The notes: generated from the letters alone by a model not told the origin. Numbered from the stretch's first letter, positions 1-14,119 are shown. The stretch: DNA of 64,000 nucleotides from Ziziphus jujuba (GCF_031755915.1 NC_083388.1:22346001-22410000), one strand, 5' to 3'. Numbers and translations are program-made.

Positions 1-160
1 CACAATAACACAAAGAATGAAAAAACCAAATAAGATATAATAAAAGACTGACACAATTACCAAACTAATTGCAACGATTTAGATAAAACAGAACCACACA
101 TATAAGTAATTTGGTAAAATAAAACATATGTATTCTCAGAGAGGTACATTCAAAGAGTAC

Positions 161-1625
161 CTCAGGGTCTTCATGAAGTTCGGCTGCATCAATTATCGGT
201 GGTGGGTTTCCCAACTCACAGAGCTCATTGTATATGGATATCAAGTATCCCAGACCCAACTCTTCAAAGGAAGGTGGCACTACCTTATTAAACGATGGCT
301 GACAATAACAAAACCATATTTAACAATTTCTTAACCACAAAAATTAAGTTTTATGCTTTTTCTGATTTACAATGTAACTTATTCTTAGACAAATAAACGA
401 GAAAATTAATATTATACTTTGTGCTACATATTCTTTACCAAAATGTCAAGGGGACTACGAATCAATATGAAGTGCTTTCCTTTCGTCATTAAGTCTCTCG
501 GTAAACCAGACACCCATTGCTTTGCTATATGCTGTAGTACACCATAAACGATATTATTATTATTATTGTATATTACAGAGAAAAGTTAATATACTTTTAA
601 AATCACCTAAACATGGTTGACAAAATTGAGTGGTTCATTAATCAAGATTCGTTTTACAATATTGAATTCTTATAAAATGTTGATGTTATATGCTGTTGGA
701 AATCATGATGTCAGGTTATTATATTAAATAAAATAATATACACACACGCAAAATAAGCAAAATGTGAGTAGAAAAAGAATGAAAAATACATACTTTCTAC
801 ATAAGTTAAGTTAGAAATCTATTTACAAAAAAGTAATAACTACAACCTAATATATTTTCATAAAAATAAATAAATGTATATGAGTCTGTATGTATATTAT
901 ATAAATGGATATGAAAAAAAAAAAAAAAAGTTGCATATCAATCCTAAAAAAATAAATAAATAAATAAATAAAAAAAAACCAAAAAGAATTCAATTCTTAT
1001 AGCTGGAGTTAAAATTGAAAAAATGCAATTTCAATTTCTCACCTTACAGAACCTATACTTCTTTGTGCCGCGACCGAAAATGACTTCTTTGACAACCTTA
1101 TTTCCGTCAGGGTCCTATTTCAGTATAAATGACTACAAAGTCAATGTCGCATGTGGAAAAAGGAGAATCAGAAAAAAATAAATAAATAAATAAGTAAATA
1201 AAGAAATACTAGAAACTATAATATATGTTATGCTTGGATTGATATTACATGATAAAAATTGATAACTTAATTTGTATGACAGAACAATAACAAAGAATTG
1301 GTGGAGTGTAAAAAAATAAAAAAAGGCAATGATGGTTGAGTAACATTTACACAATACCATTTTGGAAAGTAGCTCATCCCTGTAGGGTCTTTCAAAACCT
1401 GTGACCCGAAGAAAATTTGAATATAGAGGTTCATCGATCACTTCTATGTCATCCCTCTATATTAAATTATCAATAAATAAGAGATGTTAGTTAATAGAAG
1501 ATAACATTGATTTATTATAACAACTGATATATTATTTGTTAATTTATTGTACCAACTTTAAAATGTTTTGCTTTTTGGGAACAAATTAGAATTATAGATG
1601 CTATGAAATTTCAAAGAAACACCTC

Positions 1626-1656
<31 letters not shown>

Positions 1657-2185
1657 TTTCATAAATATCCAAATGCAACAGTTTTGATTCGTCTTACAAG
1701 AATACAAAGACCAAAAAGGAAGGAAATTCTAGCTAGCACTCAGGATTCAAATCTCACGCATTAATTTTCCCATGGTATAACACTAATCATATGAACACTA
1801 AAAAATGTTGTATATATTTAAACGCACATTTGTTAAAAAATAATAATAATAATAATAAAATATGGTCTTGTTGTAACACCTCCATATCAATTCTGACCCA
1901 GAACATACCCATGTCAGAAATTTTTCTCCAAGGAAAATTGTTTTGTAAAAAAATCAAACCGCCCATTTGCCATTTTTCTCGCAAAGTGAAATAAATTGGT
2001 AATTCAGAAAAACAAGGAATTAACTTTAATTTTTCAAGAAATATCTTTTTTTCCTCTTACATTTTCTGGGCAAGCAAGAAGAAAAGGAAGAAGAAAACCT
2101 GGGCAAAAGAGTACATGAGGCTGGTGCTGAGAGATCTCGGAGTAGACCATGAATGAATGACCTCCACCTCCACTTCTTTCGCCAT
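161..2185 (-). CDS. BCAT-like fusion protein, second copy, 5' five exons only (runs off left edge)
   Basis: Five intact exons read right to left: 2185-2099, 1456-1358, 1114-1043, 531-439 and 298-161. Together they give 163 residues with all GT/AG sites present. They match exons 1-5 of the complete paralogue at 5529-12854 with identical splice positions, apart from eight fewer codons in exon 1. This is the sulfotransferase-like P-loop part: WSTPRSLST (5'-phosphosulfate loop), DEPLYSNFL, and LIRSPLDIL followed by PSF (a 3'-phosphate-binding R...S signature). The aminotransferase half, if present, lies left of the window. Without it I cannot tell a full duplicate gene from a truncated one. No stops or frameshifts occur in what is visible, which suggests selection or a recent duplication. 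ATG 2185 aligns with the start of the paralogue. Confidence 0.8.
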
Positions 2186-4143
2186 TATTGGTCTAGCTAC
2201 AGAATCAAAAACCTATACTCAAAACTTTCTCTGCTTAATCTATATGTAATCAAAGTACTATGTAGCTATATATGTACTCGGAAATTTTCTCATACACACA
2301 AATTTTAAGGCTTAGAGCTCGCAATTTTGAAATTTGCAGAGGAATAATGATTGATCTGTTGGGTTGTAACTTGTTTATATAAAAAAAAAAAAAAAAGCAC
2401 CGCTCTTGCATCAATCCCAAGCTGGAATCATCAACTGCCGTAATATGTGCCTGTCAGCTTCTGACATTTCATCACCACCTACTGTCCATATCTTCTGATT
2501 TTTTCCTTTTAATTTTTTTTTTTCTAATGTAACGTCGCTCTCCAAAATTAACCATCCATATCCATTTTGAAAAACCCATTTTTTCTAAATAAATAAAAAT
2601 CTTTCAACCTACCTTCTTTTTTTTCTTTTTTTTTTTCTTTTTATTATAACTGAAATTCATTAGTAAAATTATTGAAATACATCTTTATCTTTAAAATTAA
2701 AATTTTAAAAAATATGTTCAATTTAGAATTTAATTGGTTTAAAGATAATTATAGACTTTAAAAAATTTAATAGATTGTTATGAAATTCTATAGATTTCTT
2801 AAAAATTTAAAAAATATTTGTATTTGAAGCTAAATTTTACATTGATAATTTTTGTCACAATTTTACTGTTAAACAAATCCATCATTTTTTAAAATTTTTT
2901 AAAATCAATAACTTTTTGAATACCAACAGATTTTAAAAAAATTATATAAAATCCTAATTAAATATATCTAAATTTTAATAAATTTTTATAAAATTTATCA
3001 AAATTTGAATTAAATATCATTAAAATTGTATGAATTATCTTAAAATCTAAATCGAATACCTCTAAGCTTTTTAAAGACTTTTAAAATCCTTCAAATTCTA
3101 AATTGAATATATCTCTCTTAATTTGGATGAAATTTCTCCCTTCTAAATTATAATGAAACTAATGTTGCCAAAAATAAAATAATAAGGTTATATTTATTTT
3201 TTAAATTTCTACTCTTGAAAAAAATTAATTTTTTTAAATTTTATGTAAATTTACATGAGTTGAGATTATTTAATAAATTATAATTAATGCTAATTAATAT
3301 TTAAAATAAACAAACTATACATAACTAAGTAAAATAAAATAAATTTCAAAAATCAATGCACTCCGAAACGACACTTGCAATATTTCCCAATCTAAAAGGT
3401 GCGGGTTTATGAAATAGGTGATTTTATGAAAGATATCAGTGAAAATATTTCAAAATTAAATTAATATGTAAACAATGGTACTTGATTATTATTATTATTT
3501 TTAGTGGGTCCCTCATTAGTTGTGAGTAATGGTTGGACTAAAATTATGAACGAATACTCATACAGAAAAAAGCTTGAACAAATTGTAGATGCCATTAATA
3601 GAAAAAGTTGGTGTACAGTGAAAATTAAATGGAATATTAGATAGAATGACGAATGACAACTTGTTTCCCAAATGAGGCAGCATTTTGCTGTAAATTAAGG
3701 ATATTCTCATCATATAACAAACACTACTATTATATTTCGAAAAAATTACCAACCAATTTTTCTTCCTTAAAGTTAATTCTATACCACTAAACTCGGATCT
3801 TCTTGTTCTTCTTCCATCATTTCAATTTTTTATTTATTTATTTTTTTAACCTTGTTTTAGAAAGGTGAATAATTGGACTTTTTAAATGTACTGATAAGAT
3901 CTTGGTCATTGGTAATCATTATTCCACATTCATATATACCTGTAAAAGTTAAGTTTATACCACATCCATTTTTATTTTTTATTTTTTTGTTTTGCGATGC
4001 AAATTATTCAAGCTCTTTTTTCTTTTTTTCTTTTTTTTTCTTTTTTTTTAATGCATTATAAGTGTTATTATTTGTCATCATTGCATATTTATAAAAAGAA
4101 TCTTTCTCTCAGTTCTTCCACCAAAAAAAACAAATAATAATAA

Positions 4144-4179
<36 letters not shown>

Positions 4180-5528
4180 CTTCCCATGGGGCCCGGCTGA
4201 TGAAAATCATGAGTGGGATGGAACTGTACAGGCACTGCCATGTAGCACATGGATCCCTTATTGCCGCGACAGTGCCCTGTTGGTGCCAACTCAGCTACTA
4301 AATATAATACGGGAGGAAAGACATTTTCATTCATAAAAGTAGCGACAAAGTAATAACAGCAACCAAGAAACCCGCCTCATATAGTATGAATATTACCACA
4401 AAAAATAAATGAGAATCCCACCTCCCCATAGCTCTGATACTAAGAAAAGGTTTTATTTGGTTGAACATAGTTGTAGTTGAACCAATTCTGGTCTAGCCAT
4501 TAATTAGACTCGGAAAACTAGGCTGTCCAAAATACTCATCAATATTCGCCTGTAACAATGTATATGATCCATGCAACCATATTTAATTGGCAAAATGATG
4601 AAAAAAGTTGGTAAAACATGCTGAATAGAAGGGCTCGATATTTGAAGATGCACAAGCAGCAAAATAAAATGTTAAATCTTAAAAAAAAAAATTATAACCT
4701 TATGGAAAAGCTACAACTCTTATAATTTGGTTTCTGAATATTTTAGAGAAGCCACTTTCTTCTGTTTATCAAGTGGAGCCACTTTCAGTCTTCAGATATA
4801 AAAGACTGAATTTTCCATTGATTTTTAGTGGGATTCATTGGAAATCCTACTTATAAAGTCTCTCATTAACCCCAGAGTATCCTCAAAAGGATCAACCTTC
4901 CACCATCTTAGTGATAGTACAGGGATTGCCTATGGGGGGTAATATTGCTGAAGCATTTAGGACTGTACACAAAAGAATGCCAGGATTTGTGGGCAACACG
5001 TATCAACCGGAAACTATTATAAAGGATAAGGATATTGGATAACACTTTTTTTTTTTTAAGTTTGGCAGGCATTGATAACCATACCAACTTAATACATATA
5101 ATATATACTGAGAGAGAAGACAGAGCAAACATTCCAAATGAGACTGCAAATAAGTATATTTTGGCCCCCTTTTTTTTTTCCCCCCCAATTTATTGATCCC
5201 TTTTATTCTCAAGTGTGCTAGAAGTTACAGGGCAGCGGATTTCAGACACAGATAATGCTGAAAATAGAAAGTTCAAATATCAGGGTTGGACGGTACAACT
5301 TCCTTCATTATGTCCGGCAGTCGCTTCCATGATAGCTGTTAGCTGCACTGTATTTATATGAATCAATAAATTAAAACCATTTTCATAAAAGATCCATCTG
5401 CAACACATCAGGGAATTCAGCAGAAAACTCTTAGCAACCCCCAAATTAACAACTTCATAATTGCAAAATGGGTCAATATATGTTGATGGCTGAATGAGCA
5501 TTAATCAAACCTTTTAGGGCAGTCATGA
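2186..5528. other. Intergenic: upstream of the partial BCAT-like copy and 3' side of the complete one
   Basis: No coding gene is supported here. Bases 2186-2400 are 5' flank/UTR of the partial minus-strand gene. Bases 2650-3120 are extremely AT-rich with recurring short A/T words and resemble the block at 17.57-17.88 kb. A poly-T/poly-C patch lies near 5168-5186. Bases about 4860-5528 are the likely 3' UTR and downstream region of the complete BCAT-like gene, whose stop codon is at 5529-5531. The open frames found here are short and AT-driven. Confidence 0.6.
4137..4180. repeat. (AAT)n microsatellite
   Basis: A run of about fourteen ATA/AAT triplets in the intergenic region. It creates a spurious poly-leucine frame on the minus strand. 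Confidence 0.9.
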
Positions 5529-6241
5529 TTAACTTTCATGGTAGGTTGGGATGGGAACTCCTGATTCCTCTGTCAACTTTTTGTAAGCACTTTGCAACCT
5601 ACGAGTCACTGGTCCCACTTTACCGTCACCAATATCACGCCCATCAATTTTCACAACCTGGTAAATGAAAATCCATTCAACTTGGTATATCTTATAATGT
5701 GGAGAAAATTATTACAACATTTGAGTGTATGCATCACAAAGAGCAATTTCCAATTAGTTATAACTTCTAGTTTTTATAGGGCTTATTGGAACTAGTGCTG
5801 ACAATGAAAAGGAGTAAGAAGATATAAATGAAATTTCTGATTGAAAATAATGTTTATCTATGATATGCCATCAAATATGCGATATTTTTTAACAAGATAC
5901 TCACTGGTGTGAGTTCCCCCATCGTCCCAGTTGTCCAAACCTGCAGGAGAAAAAAGGGAGATTACTCTTAGTCTCTCATTATGAATAAATGTTGAGGACT
6001 CAATCAAATTACATAGAAAATCTCAATATTGGTTGCATTAGTACTTTATAGTTAAAACCTTTCAGGGTCTTTCTTAGGTGAAATTCTAAAGAAACATTTT
6101 TGTTTGTTCATTTATATTTTAGGCATGAAGACCTCATCTGCAGTATGAAACTCTGATAGACTGATTCTCCGCTCCTCTAGGACAAACTTTTCCTTCACCA
6201 CAAGCTCCATGACCTGCCAAACAACAACAATACACACACAC

Positions 6242-6280
<39 letters not shown>

Positions 6281-9200
6281 ATGGTCGTCTGACTGACAAA
6301 ATGTAAATTATGTTTCAATTGTACATGTGAACGAGGTCAAATTCTGTACAAAATAGACTCGGTTTATGGAGCCAATAATTGCTAATACAAGAGAAAGATC
6401 ACAGTTTAGACAGCTTACAGTTGCTCTAGTAATGCCAGGAAGACAATAATCAGCATGAGGCGTTAATACACGGCCTTTCTTCACCAAAAACTGCATGATG
6501 GAGCACAAAGTGGAAATCAATGTGCAAGATTTATGCATGGCAAGGAATGAACTGAATTGTATGCCCAACTGTTAATAGTAACTTAACATAGAATCAACAG
6601 TCTATTGGTCATCTGTTATTTTCCTAGTTACCTACATTTCTGTTACTTTATTGTCGTAAATGTGTAAGGCCCATTTTGTTTCTAGTTATTATAGGGCCTA
6701 GAAGAGAGTTAATGTGCGGCTAAGACTAATTTAATGTTCTCTGAAGCCAGAAAAACTAAAAGTATAGCCTTACAATATTGGTAGCATTTGTTTCAGATAC
6801 ATAACCATCCTTGTCAAGCATGATTGCATCAGCAGCATTTGCATTATTGCCTTCCACCTGTACCATCCCACATCTGTGTCAAAAGTTATCGCAATAAAGA
6901 ATTAATGACAAATAACATCTAACTTCCATAGTTCCATTTTGTTGCAGAATCATTTGACCTTAATTTGCAAAGAACTATTTATGAGGCGATACCTTTGCAA
7001 GTATATTATTCAGAAGGTTATTGTGGTGAATCTTTGAATCCAAGTTCTGTAAAGACAATGGAAATTTATTAGTTTACAACAACAAAAGCCTCTGATACTC
7101 AATATCAAATAGGAAATGTATTATTGTCTTTTAAAGTGACAGAATGCTTCAAACCGTTAGCTATAAAAGACCCTGCTACTTTGTTACATTGGGATGCAAG
7201 AAGCAGGTTTTTTCACTTTATTACATAATTGCAAGCAAACTGAAAAGGAAATCATAAAATAAAAGATAAACAGAAAACGGAAAAATTAGATAATTATAAG
7301 AAAAGTTATGATCTTACATTTGGTGAATTACGGCGTGTAGTAGCAGCAACTAAAGTTACACCACTTGTATTGTCATAGACAGGGGGTTTCCATTCAGCAA
7401 GGACTGCATACATACAGAAAAAACATTTGTAAGTCCCTAAAAATTATCTTGTTTGACATAAATGCATGTTACATTCATTTTCCTTTTACTTTTTTAAAGA
7501 AATAATAAATTTCTAATAATTATAATCAGCATGAGGACACAGCCATTAATTCTAATTCAGTAACAGAAGATTTTGGTTTTTGCCTACTTGGTACAGCATA
7601 TAAGCCCAATTGGTTTCTAGTTTCTAGGTCTCATTCAGCACCTAATCACCAATAGAGTTTCTTGAAAACTAACTTTCATGAAAATATGGAACTAGTCAAA
7701 ACAGGTTTTTGAGTTCCACAATTCAACCCTGAAATTTCAATAAACTTAACATTTTTCATGATTATAGAGGGGCAACATGCATTGATCCACAAGAAAAAAA
7801 AGTTTCATAACATGGAGCAACCAGACTCAATTTTTCTCTTTACCAATTAATGTGCAGCCATAAAGATTGAATTCAGGACTCATGCCAGAAGTAACCTGAA
7901 GAAGACAAAAATACTCCCAATCACTACTAGACATAAATGTACAAATAGACCACAAATAGCTACATCAGAAAGAACAATGATTATGCTTTAACATGGATCA
8001 GCTCAGTAAAACTGCTTAGATTGCTTGATATCCATCAAATGATTGTCACTAACACTTTGACTATTCATTGACAAGCCATACCCATGTAAAACAAAGCCGA
8101 AAAAGCTTATAAAAAAACCTTTTTGCCACGTGTTAGACTTAGACGAATGTGTGAATTGTCAAACATTCCATTCCGAATAAGAGTTCTAAAGATGGCTTCT
8201 TTGATCTGCAATTACACAAAGCAAAACTGGGATAAATCAACAACTTCCTTTCCTTGCAATCTACAGGCAAAGGCTAATGAAACAAATGTCTTTTAGCATA
8301 AGAACACTCACCTCTTCTCGAGTAGGAACATTCTTAAAAGCCAAAGCCTTTGCAGAGTCAAACATCCTATTGAAATGAAAATATTTTTAAGCTTGTTACA
8401 ACATTCCTGATAAAGAAGCATTGGTAGAAAGAAAATTAGATAATAATTAAGCTAATAATGATTTAAACATTCGTCAGTATGTCTTCGAATGTTTCAAAGT
8501 GTAGTTTTTATATCTTTACTAGTAATACCCTTTCTGTAGAATTCCTCAACTTCAATAAATTAAGCACCATAGATACTGGTTCATGATATTACAAACCATA
8601 AATTAAAGTTTGTCAAACATCAAAAGAATCTCTTTTATTTCACTGACCTATCTAAATGCTCTTCAAGCTTAAATATTTTCCCAGAGTAAACTCGGAGTCC
8701 TTCCCAAACTGAATCACCTCCTTGGACAACGGAGTCGAAAACAGAAACCTTACATATGTGCAGCATAAGAATTATAAACCTAGGTATTAGGAATACATAA
8801 AAGCTTTGAAAATGTCTGATGTAAAATTAAAATTACCTTTGCACTGTCACGGGGTAGAAGCTCATCACCGACCCATGCTAGTAGCTTCTTATTGGCAGGA
8901 ACTGGAAGATCAGGATCAGGTAAGGGAGATTTCAGGAGGCCTGATGACTTCCTTACGTGGCGCCGAAGGAAGTTGTAGAGAGGTAGGCTCTGCTCCAGCA
9001 AGTTGTAGTGAGAAAAAGGAAATGGCTGAAAGATTTGCATAGAGCATAAGCTTGGTCAAAATAACTTTATCATTATATTTGAGCTGCTATTTCACATCTC
9101 AAATTACAAAAAATATAAAAGTGAAAAACCATAGATATAGTAGTAAACCATTAATGTAAAATGTTAGAAAATTTTATGACTAGAAATCATTTTCACTATT

Positions 9201-9728
9201 TTATTGCAAGCATCTTAAGGTATGATATCAAGTCTATATAAAACAGGCAACAAGTCAAAGTACAGTTGGCATCAACCCCACATATATAAGTCCAGAAAAT
9301 GGACCATGAACAAATCTACGTTAATAACATTACCAAGGCTTTGCTAACACAGATAACTCCTTAGGTTGCAATAACATTGATATCATAAACTTACAATAAT
9401 TCATGCTATTTAAGGCAATGTAAGGCGCAAAATATATACCTCAGGGTACTTTCTTGCTGGTTTGAAACCTGTTGACTTGTGAAGACTTTTGTACCACCAG
9501 GGAGCCCAAATGCCATCTATTGGTTTTGGACCAGCTTCCCATCTGAATGATGCCAGGAAAAGAAAAAATATCTGATATCAAAAAGTGTATTCCCTTTGAA
9601 TTAAAAGAAATCCATTGTCCAAAACAAAATATTGGGGAACCTAACATATTTTAGATGCATCCTCTGAAAAATAAATTGCAATTTTTAACTTTTCCACCTT
9701 GTTAAATCTAGCTCTGGAATCAACCCTT

Positions 9729-9765
<37 letters not shown>

Positions 9766-12700
9766 AAAAGAAAAAAGAATAAAAGATGGAGTATCCTTTT
9801 ACATACTTGAGCATTGCAGCTTGAAAAGGAATATCCAAGTATTCACAGAGACCACATAGTGTAGCCTGTGCACCAAAAAGATGATGTTAAAAAAAAAATC
9901 CTAAATAAGTTTTGACCACGCCTCCACAGATCCTTTTAAATAGTAATAGACGATGTCTAGCTATCAAACACATCCTTCTTAGTCACAATATCATTGTCAA
10001 GAAAGAAATCATCTTCACTTTTAATTCCTAGATTTATCATAGGTGGCTTGTTGGTATCTAAGGATGCATTCTTTTCGACCACCAAATGGAAAGGCTTGCA
10101 TATTTAAAATATAATAACAATGGTAAACCCTACTCTTGATAAGTCTGGATGATAAATCCAAATTATCGCCCATTCATATCCTTCCCACCGATATGTTAAC
10201 GGTAGAAAATATTTGAAGTAACAATTTACGAATGTAATAGTATCTTTGAAGTATGTTTTATTTACACTGCAGAAAAGCTGACTGGAAGAGATTCTTAATC
10301 CTGGCTCTTTGAGATCATTATCATTGTTCATGGCAATCTCAAAATGCTTATTAATCTGAATTAAAAGGTATCCTTTTGGAAATATGTGAACATGGATGTA
10401 TGAAGAAATTAATAATTTACATGCAATGCAGTTCTGTAGGGTGTAGACAGCATCATGTTCTTCATTTGCAGACGTAGGAAGAAGAATTTTTATCCTAAGA
10501 CAAGTTTTCAGACAGCCAAAAATTTAGGTTTAAGCATGATTTTCTTGTCTAAGTACGATCTTGTTGCAGAGATCAAAGTCAACTGTGAATGCTTGAAGAA
10601 ACATTTTTATTTTTTGGTTTTTGGCTTTTACAGGAAACTATAACAACTATATTTATAAGCAATATGCAACTACTTGATGCACATAAGTATTTCATATCAT
10701 AAAACATGTATTTTAGAGAGCTCTAATACCTCAGGATCTTCTTGAAGTTCTGCAGCATCAATGATTAATGGGGGCCGTCCCAACTCAGATAGCTCATTGT
10801 ATATAGAGATCAGATTTGCCACACCTAACTCTTGAAAGGATGGAGGCAGAACCTTTTCAAAGGATGGCTGACAACAAGAAGATAGAGACCAAGTGAAGTT
10901 AATGACATAGCAATGACTAAATTGGTCTATTAATAGTATGCCCATATTCTTATAATTTCTTAAGCATAAACCTTAACAATTAGGTTATGTGCCTTTATAC
11001 AGGCTAAAATTACAAATATATGCTGATCTGACTCCCGCGCGCGCCACCACCCCCCCCCCCCCCCCCCCCCCCCCCCGCCCCTCTCTTCTGATAGTGAGGG
11101 TGGGAGGATTAAAAAATGGTCATTATCTGAGGAAATAGTTAATTTTACCATTAGGCTATTCCCACAGGAACGTAAATGAATGAAGTTAAAAGGGAAATTT
11201 TTGCTTCTCTAATTAATGGTATCTTTGACAAATTGACCAAAAGATATATTTCTGGAACATCTCACCAGAATATCAAGGGGATTACGTATCACTAGGAAGT
11301 GTTTTCCTTTCTTCATTAAATCACTCGGTAAACCAGGAACCCATTCCTTTGAAATATGCTGTAGACCATAAAAATATTATGTTAGAAAATAGATATAATG
11401 CAATCACCAAAACAGGGCAATCAAAATTGAGATGCTACATGTTGGTAAGATTCAGTTATAAAAAATTATAAAATATAATAAACCCTGATAATTATGATGT
11501 TATATAATGTTAATTAATGAAAAGGGTACCAACAATAAAATACTATATCATCAGTTCCACTGGAATGTAGTTATATTCATAATAGAAGTGTAAAAAAATC
11601 AACATAGTTCTTCACAAGTGTCAACATAGATCATCCAAAGGACCCATAAAACTAGATTAATCTACTAGAAGAAGAAAAATGTAATTCCAGTTTCTTACCT
11701 TACAGAACCGATACTTCTTTCTTCCAGGACCAAAAATGACCTCATTTACAACCTTTCTTCCATCAGGTTCCTATTTTAAATACAAACTAAAAATTCAATA
11801 CTGCATATGGAAAAGGAGAACCAGAAAATGGTGAAATTGGTCATGAATAGAAACTATATATGTTGTGGTGGCTTGAATCTTGATATACATAGTTGTGTTT
11901 ACCACCTAATAGCTTAATCTTTTGAAATTGATGATAAACTAATATCTATTATAATCTACTTCTCTATAAATAGGCTGAAAAGTAAACAAAGCGGTGATTT
12001 TTTTTTTTTTTTTTTCGTTTGGTCAACAAAGTTTTCAACTTTTTTATAATTTTTGTGTTGTTGAAAACAATAAAAAAGTTGGTCTATATGTAATCTAAGC
12101 CTAACCACTTTGGAAGGGCATAAGTTGATCTTAAGCAACATACCATTTTGGATAGTAGTTCCTCCCTGTAAGGTCTATCAAAACCTGTAACCCGAAGAAA
12201 ATTTGAATACAGAGGTTCATCTAGCACTTCCATATCATCCCTCTACATACAGTGCAAAAGAAATTAATTAATAAATGCAAAAGTAGGTGACGATATTGAT
12301 GGTGATCGTACAACACTAGTTAAGAACACTTGGCAATGTATAATTACACAAATCTGGTTCAAAAACAATATGAATAGTTGTGTTCCAGAAAGGAACCAAA
12401 TAACAACTTCATACCAGTTCAACCCAGAAATATTCATCCACTTGTTCAGAAATTTCTCAGCCAAAAAAAATTGCTTCTTGTGAAAAAATCAAACCGTCAT
12501 TCCCATCAAAAAGAAAGAAATTGCCAACTTATCAAATCAACTGATCCTTAGGATAGTTGCTGAAAAAGCTAAATAACATCCTTTTCTTCGGAATCGAAAA
12601 CGCTCAAATACTCAAAAACAAATGTTTAAATGATCAAAATATGAGACATAAAAGTGAACATGCTTGTGAACTTTCTAAGCATCTTTCCGGCGTTTTCTGG

Positions 12701-12854
12701 GCAATCAAAAAAGAATGGTAAAACAGAAAGTAAGTGACATCACCTGAGCAAAAGAGTACATAAGGCCTGTACTGAGGGATCTCGGAGTAGCCCATAAATG
12801 AATGACCTCCACCTCCATATTCCCATCTTCTTGCTTTATTAGCTCTTCTGCCAT
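5529..12854 (-). CDS. Branched-chain aminotransferase-like protein with N-terminal sulfotransferase-like domain (complete, 19 exons)
   Basis: About 566 residues. Exons, right to left: 12854-12744, 12242-12144, 11770-11699, 11358-11266, 10867-10730, 9865-9807, 9542-9440, 9025-8837, 8748-8648, 8366-8312, 8205-8120, 7895-7844, 7403-7318, 7046-6993, 6857-6774, 6490-6419, 6213-6133, 5940-5905, 5657-5529. Residues 1-250 resemble PAPS sulfotransferases: WATPRSLST loop, [18 protein letters not shown] then PSF. Residues about 300-560 are a class IV PLP aminotransferase: [11 protein letters not shown] with the probable Schiff-base lysine, and the family signature ETNATNIFLV...TP. It resembles the Arabidopsis proteins At3g05190 and At5g27410, annotated as BCAT-like 1 and 2; their substrate is unknown to me. 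No transit peptide is obvious. A tandem copy lies 3.3 kb downstream on the same strand. Confidence 0.93.
6243..6279. repeat. Poly-A tract in a BCAT-like intron
   Basis: Uninterrupted A run of about 37 in the intron between exons 16 and 17. It reads as poly-T in the transcript direction. Confidence 0.9.
9730..9764. repeat. Poly-T tract in a BCAT-like intron
   Basis: T homopolymer of about 33, just upstream in genomic order of exon 6 (9807-9865). It is poly-A in the transcript sense. Confidence 0.85.
11050..11076. repeat. C27 homopolymer inside a BCAT-like intron
   Basis: Twenty-seven consecutive C on the plus strand, flanked by CG-rich GCGCGC and GCCCC. The gene is on the minus strand, so the pre-mRNA carries a G27 run in the intron between exons 4 and 5. 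This is very unusual in such an AT-rich region. Confidence 0.95.
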
Positions 12855-12951
12855 CTTGATGAGTCTACCAAGGTCGAACAACTCTCACTCTCTGCTTCTA
12901 ACTGCGTTTCACATTCAAACGCTTGCTTAAACACAGCAAGATCGATAAAGT

Positions 12952-12982
<31 letters not shown>

Positions 12983-14119
12983 TGCTTTTGCAGGTTAGAT
13001 AGATTGATAAAGCATAGAACTTTGCAAAGCAATCTTATTTGAATGACTGATTTTTTTTTTTTTTTTTTTTTTAAGGGTGTACCTTGGTTTTGTCAACCAA
13101 AACGGACAGCTCCTTCACCGGTCTCAACCGCTAACAAATGTTCCTCTCAGTTAATGACATATCATCGCTGTCCAAACTGTACCCAGTTTTTCGAAAGTGA
13201 TTTTAAAATAAAGAAAAAAGCAACATCTGAGAATATTTAAGCCTCATTTGGAGAATGAAAATATTCGTTCCAATTATACCTCCTGTTTCTGGACAGCTTT
13301 AGCCTTTTGTGCTCTGGAAAGTCATATTTTTTCGTTTCGACCATAATGAAAAACTTAAAGTCTTATTTATTTGGAAGATTTATTTTGGCATTTATTTTTT
13401 TTTTAAAATAAGTAGTTTTTCTTGATTTTTTATTTTCATTATTAGGTAAGGTAAGGTAATTGTAGTATCCAAGTAATACATGAATTTTATTACAATATTA
13501 TTATTATTAGTTCATGTTTATATTTAAAAGATTTTTTTTAGGCATGCCCTTTCTTTTTTTTTTTTTTTTTCTTTTTTTTTTTTTGTTGTACGAAGCAGAC
13601 CTTCATGCATATTAAAGTTGTGATGATGTTCTGACCTGTCCCAATAAAACAGCTACGATATATAGTATCCTCATCATGGTAGAGAAGGACTTGATGGATA
13701 ATGATAGCGACTACCTACCAATTATCCAAAACATCAACTAGATCTAAATCATAGGATTCTTGGTCATCCATAGTCATATATCAACATTCATGGGTTCCTT
13801 TAACCTGTAGTCCATTATTATCACTTTGTTATTAAATTAATGAGATATCTCATCTTTATTCTTCACAATTCCCATTACAAAATATTCTTTAATGTAAACA
13901 GCTTCCTTAGTAATAGTAATAGAGAAAAGAAAAAAATAAATAAGCAAACAAAACAGAAAGAAATAAGCACAAAAAAAGAGATGGAGAAAAGTAGTTCTAG
14001 TAAGTTAAAAATAATAACAAAACAAAAATCTGGATGCGATGGCAACAGGCCAATGACTAGAAAATGTCACCAAAAAAAAAAGGGAAAAAAATTGTTAGAT
14101 TTTGAGTGGGAAAGAAGAG
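12855..14119. other. Upstream region of the BCAT-like gene and 3' flank of the methyltransferase gene
   Basis: No coding sequence is supported. A (TA)n run lies at about 12953-12974 within the 5' flank, and T-runs lie at 13050-13072 and 13552-13584. The open frame at 13840-14133 is a low-complexity lysine-rich translation overlapping the end of the methyltransferase gene, so I treat it as chance. Confidence 0.5.

Noticed and set aside
4089..4334. Minus-strand open frame of 81 codons with a less AT-rich part
   Set aside because: Contains a poly-Leu run from the (AAT)n repeat, has no recognisable domain and no splice context.
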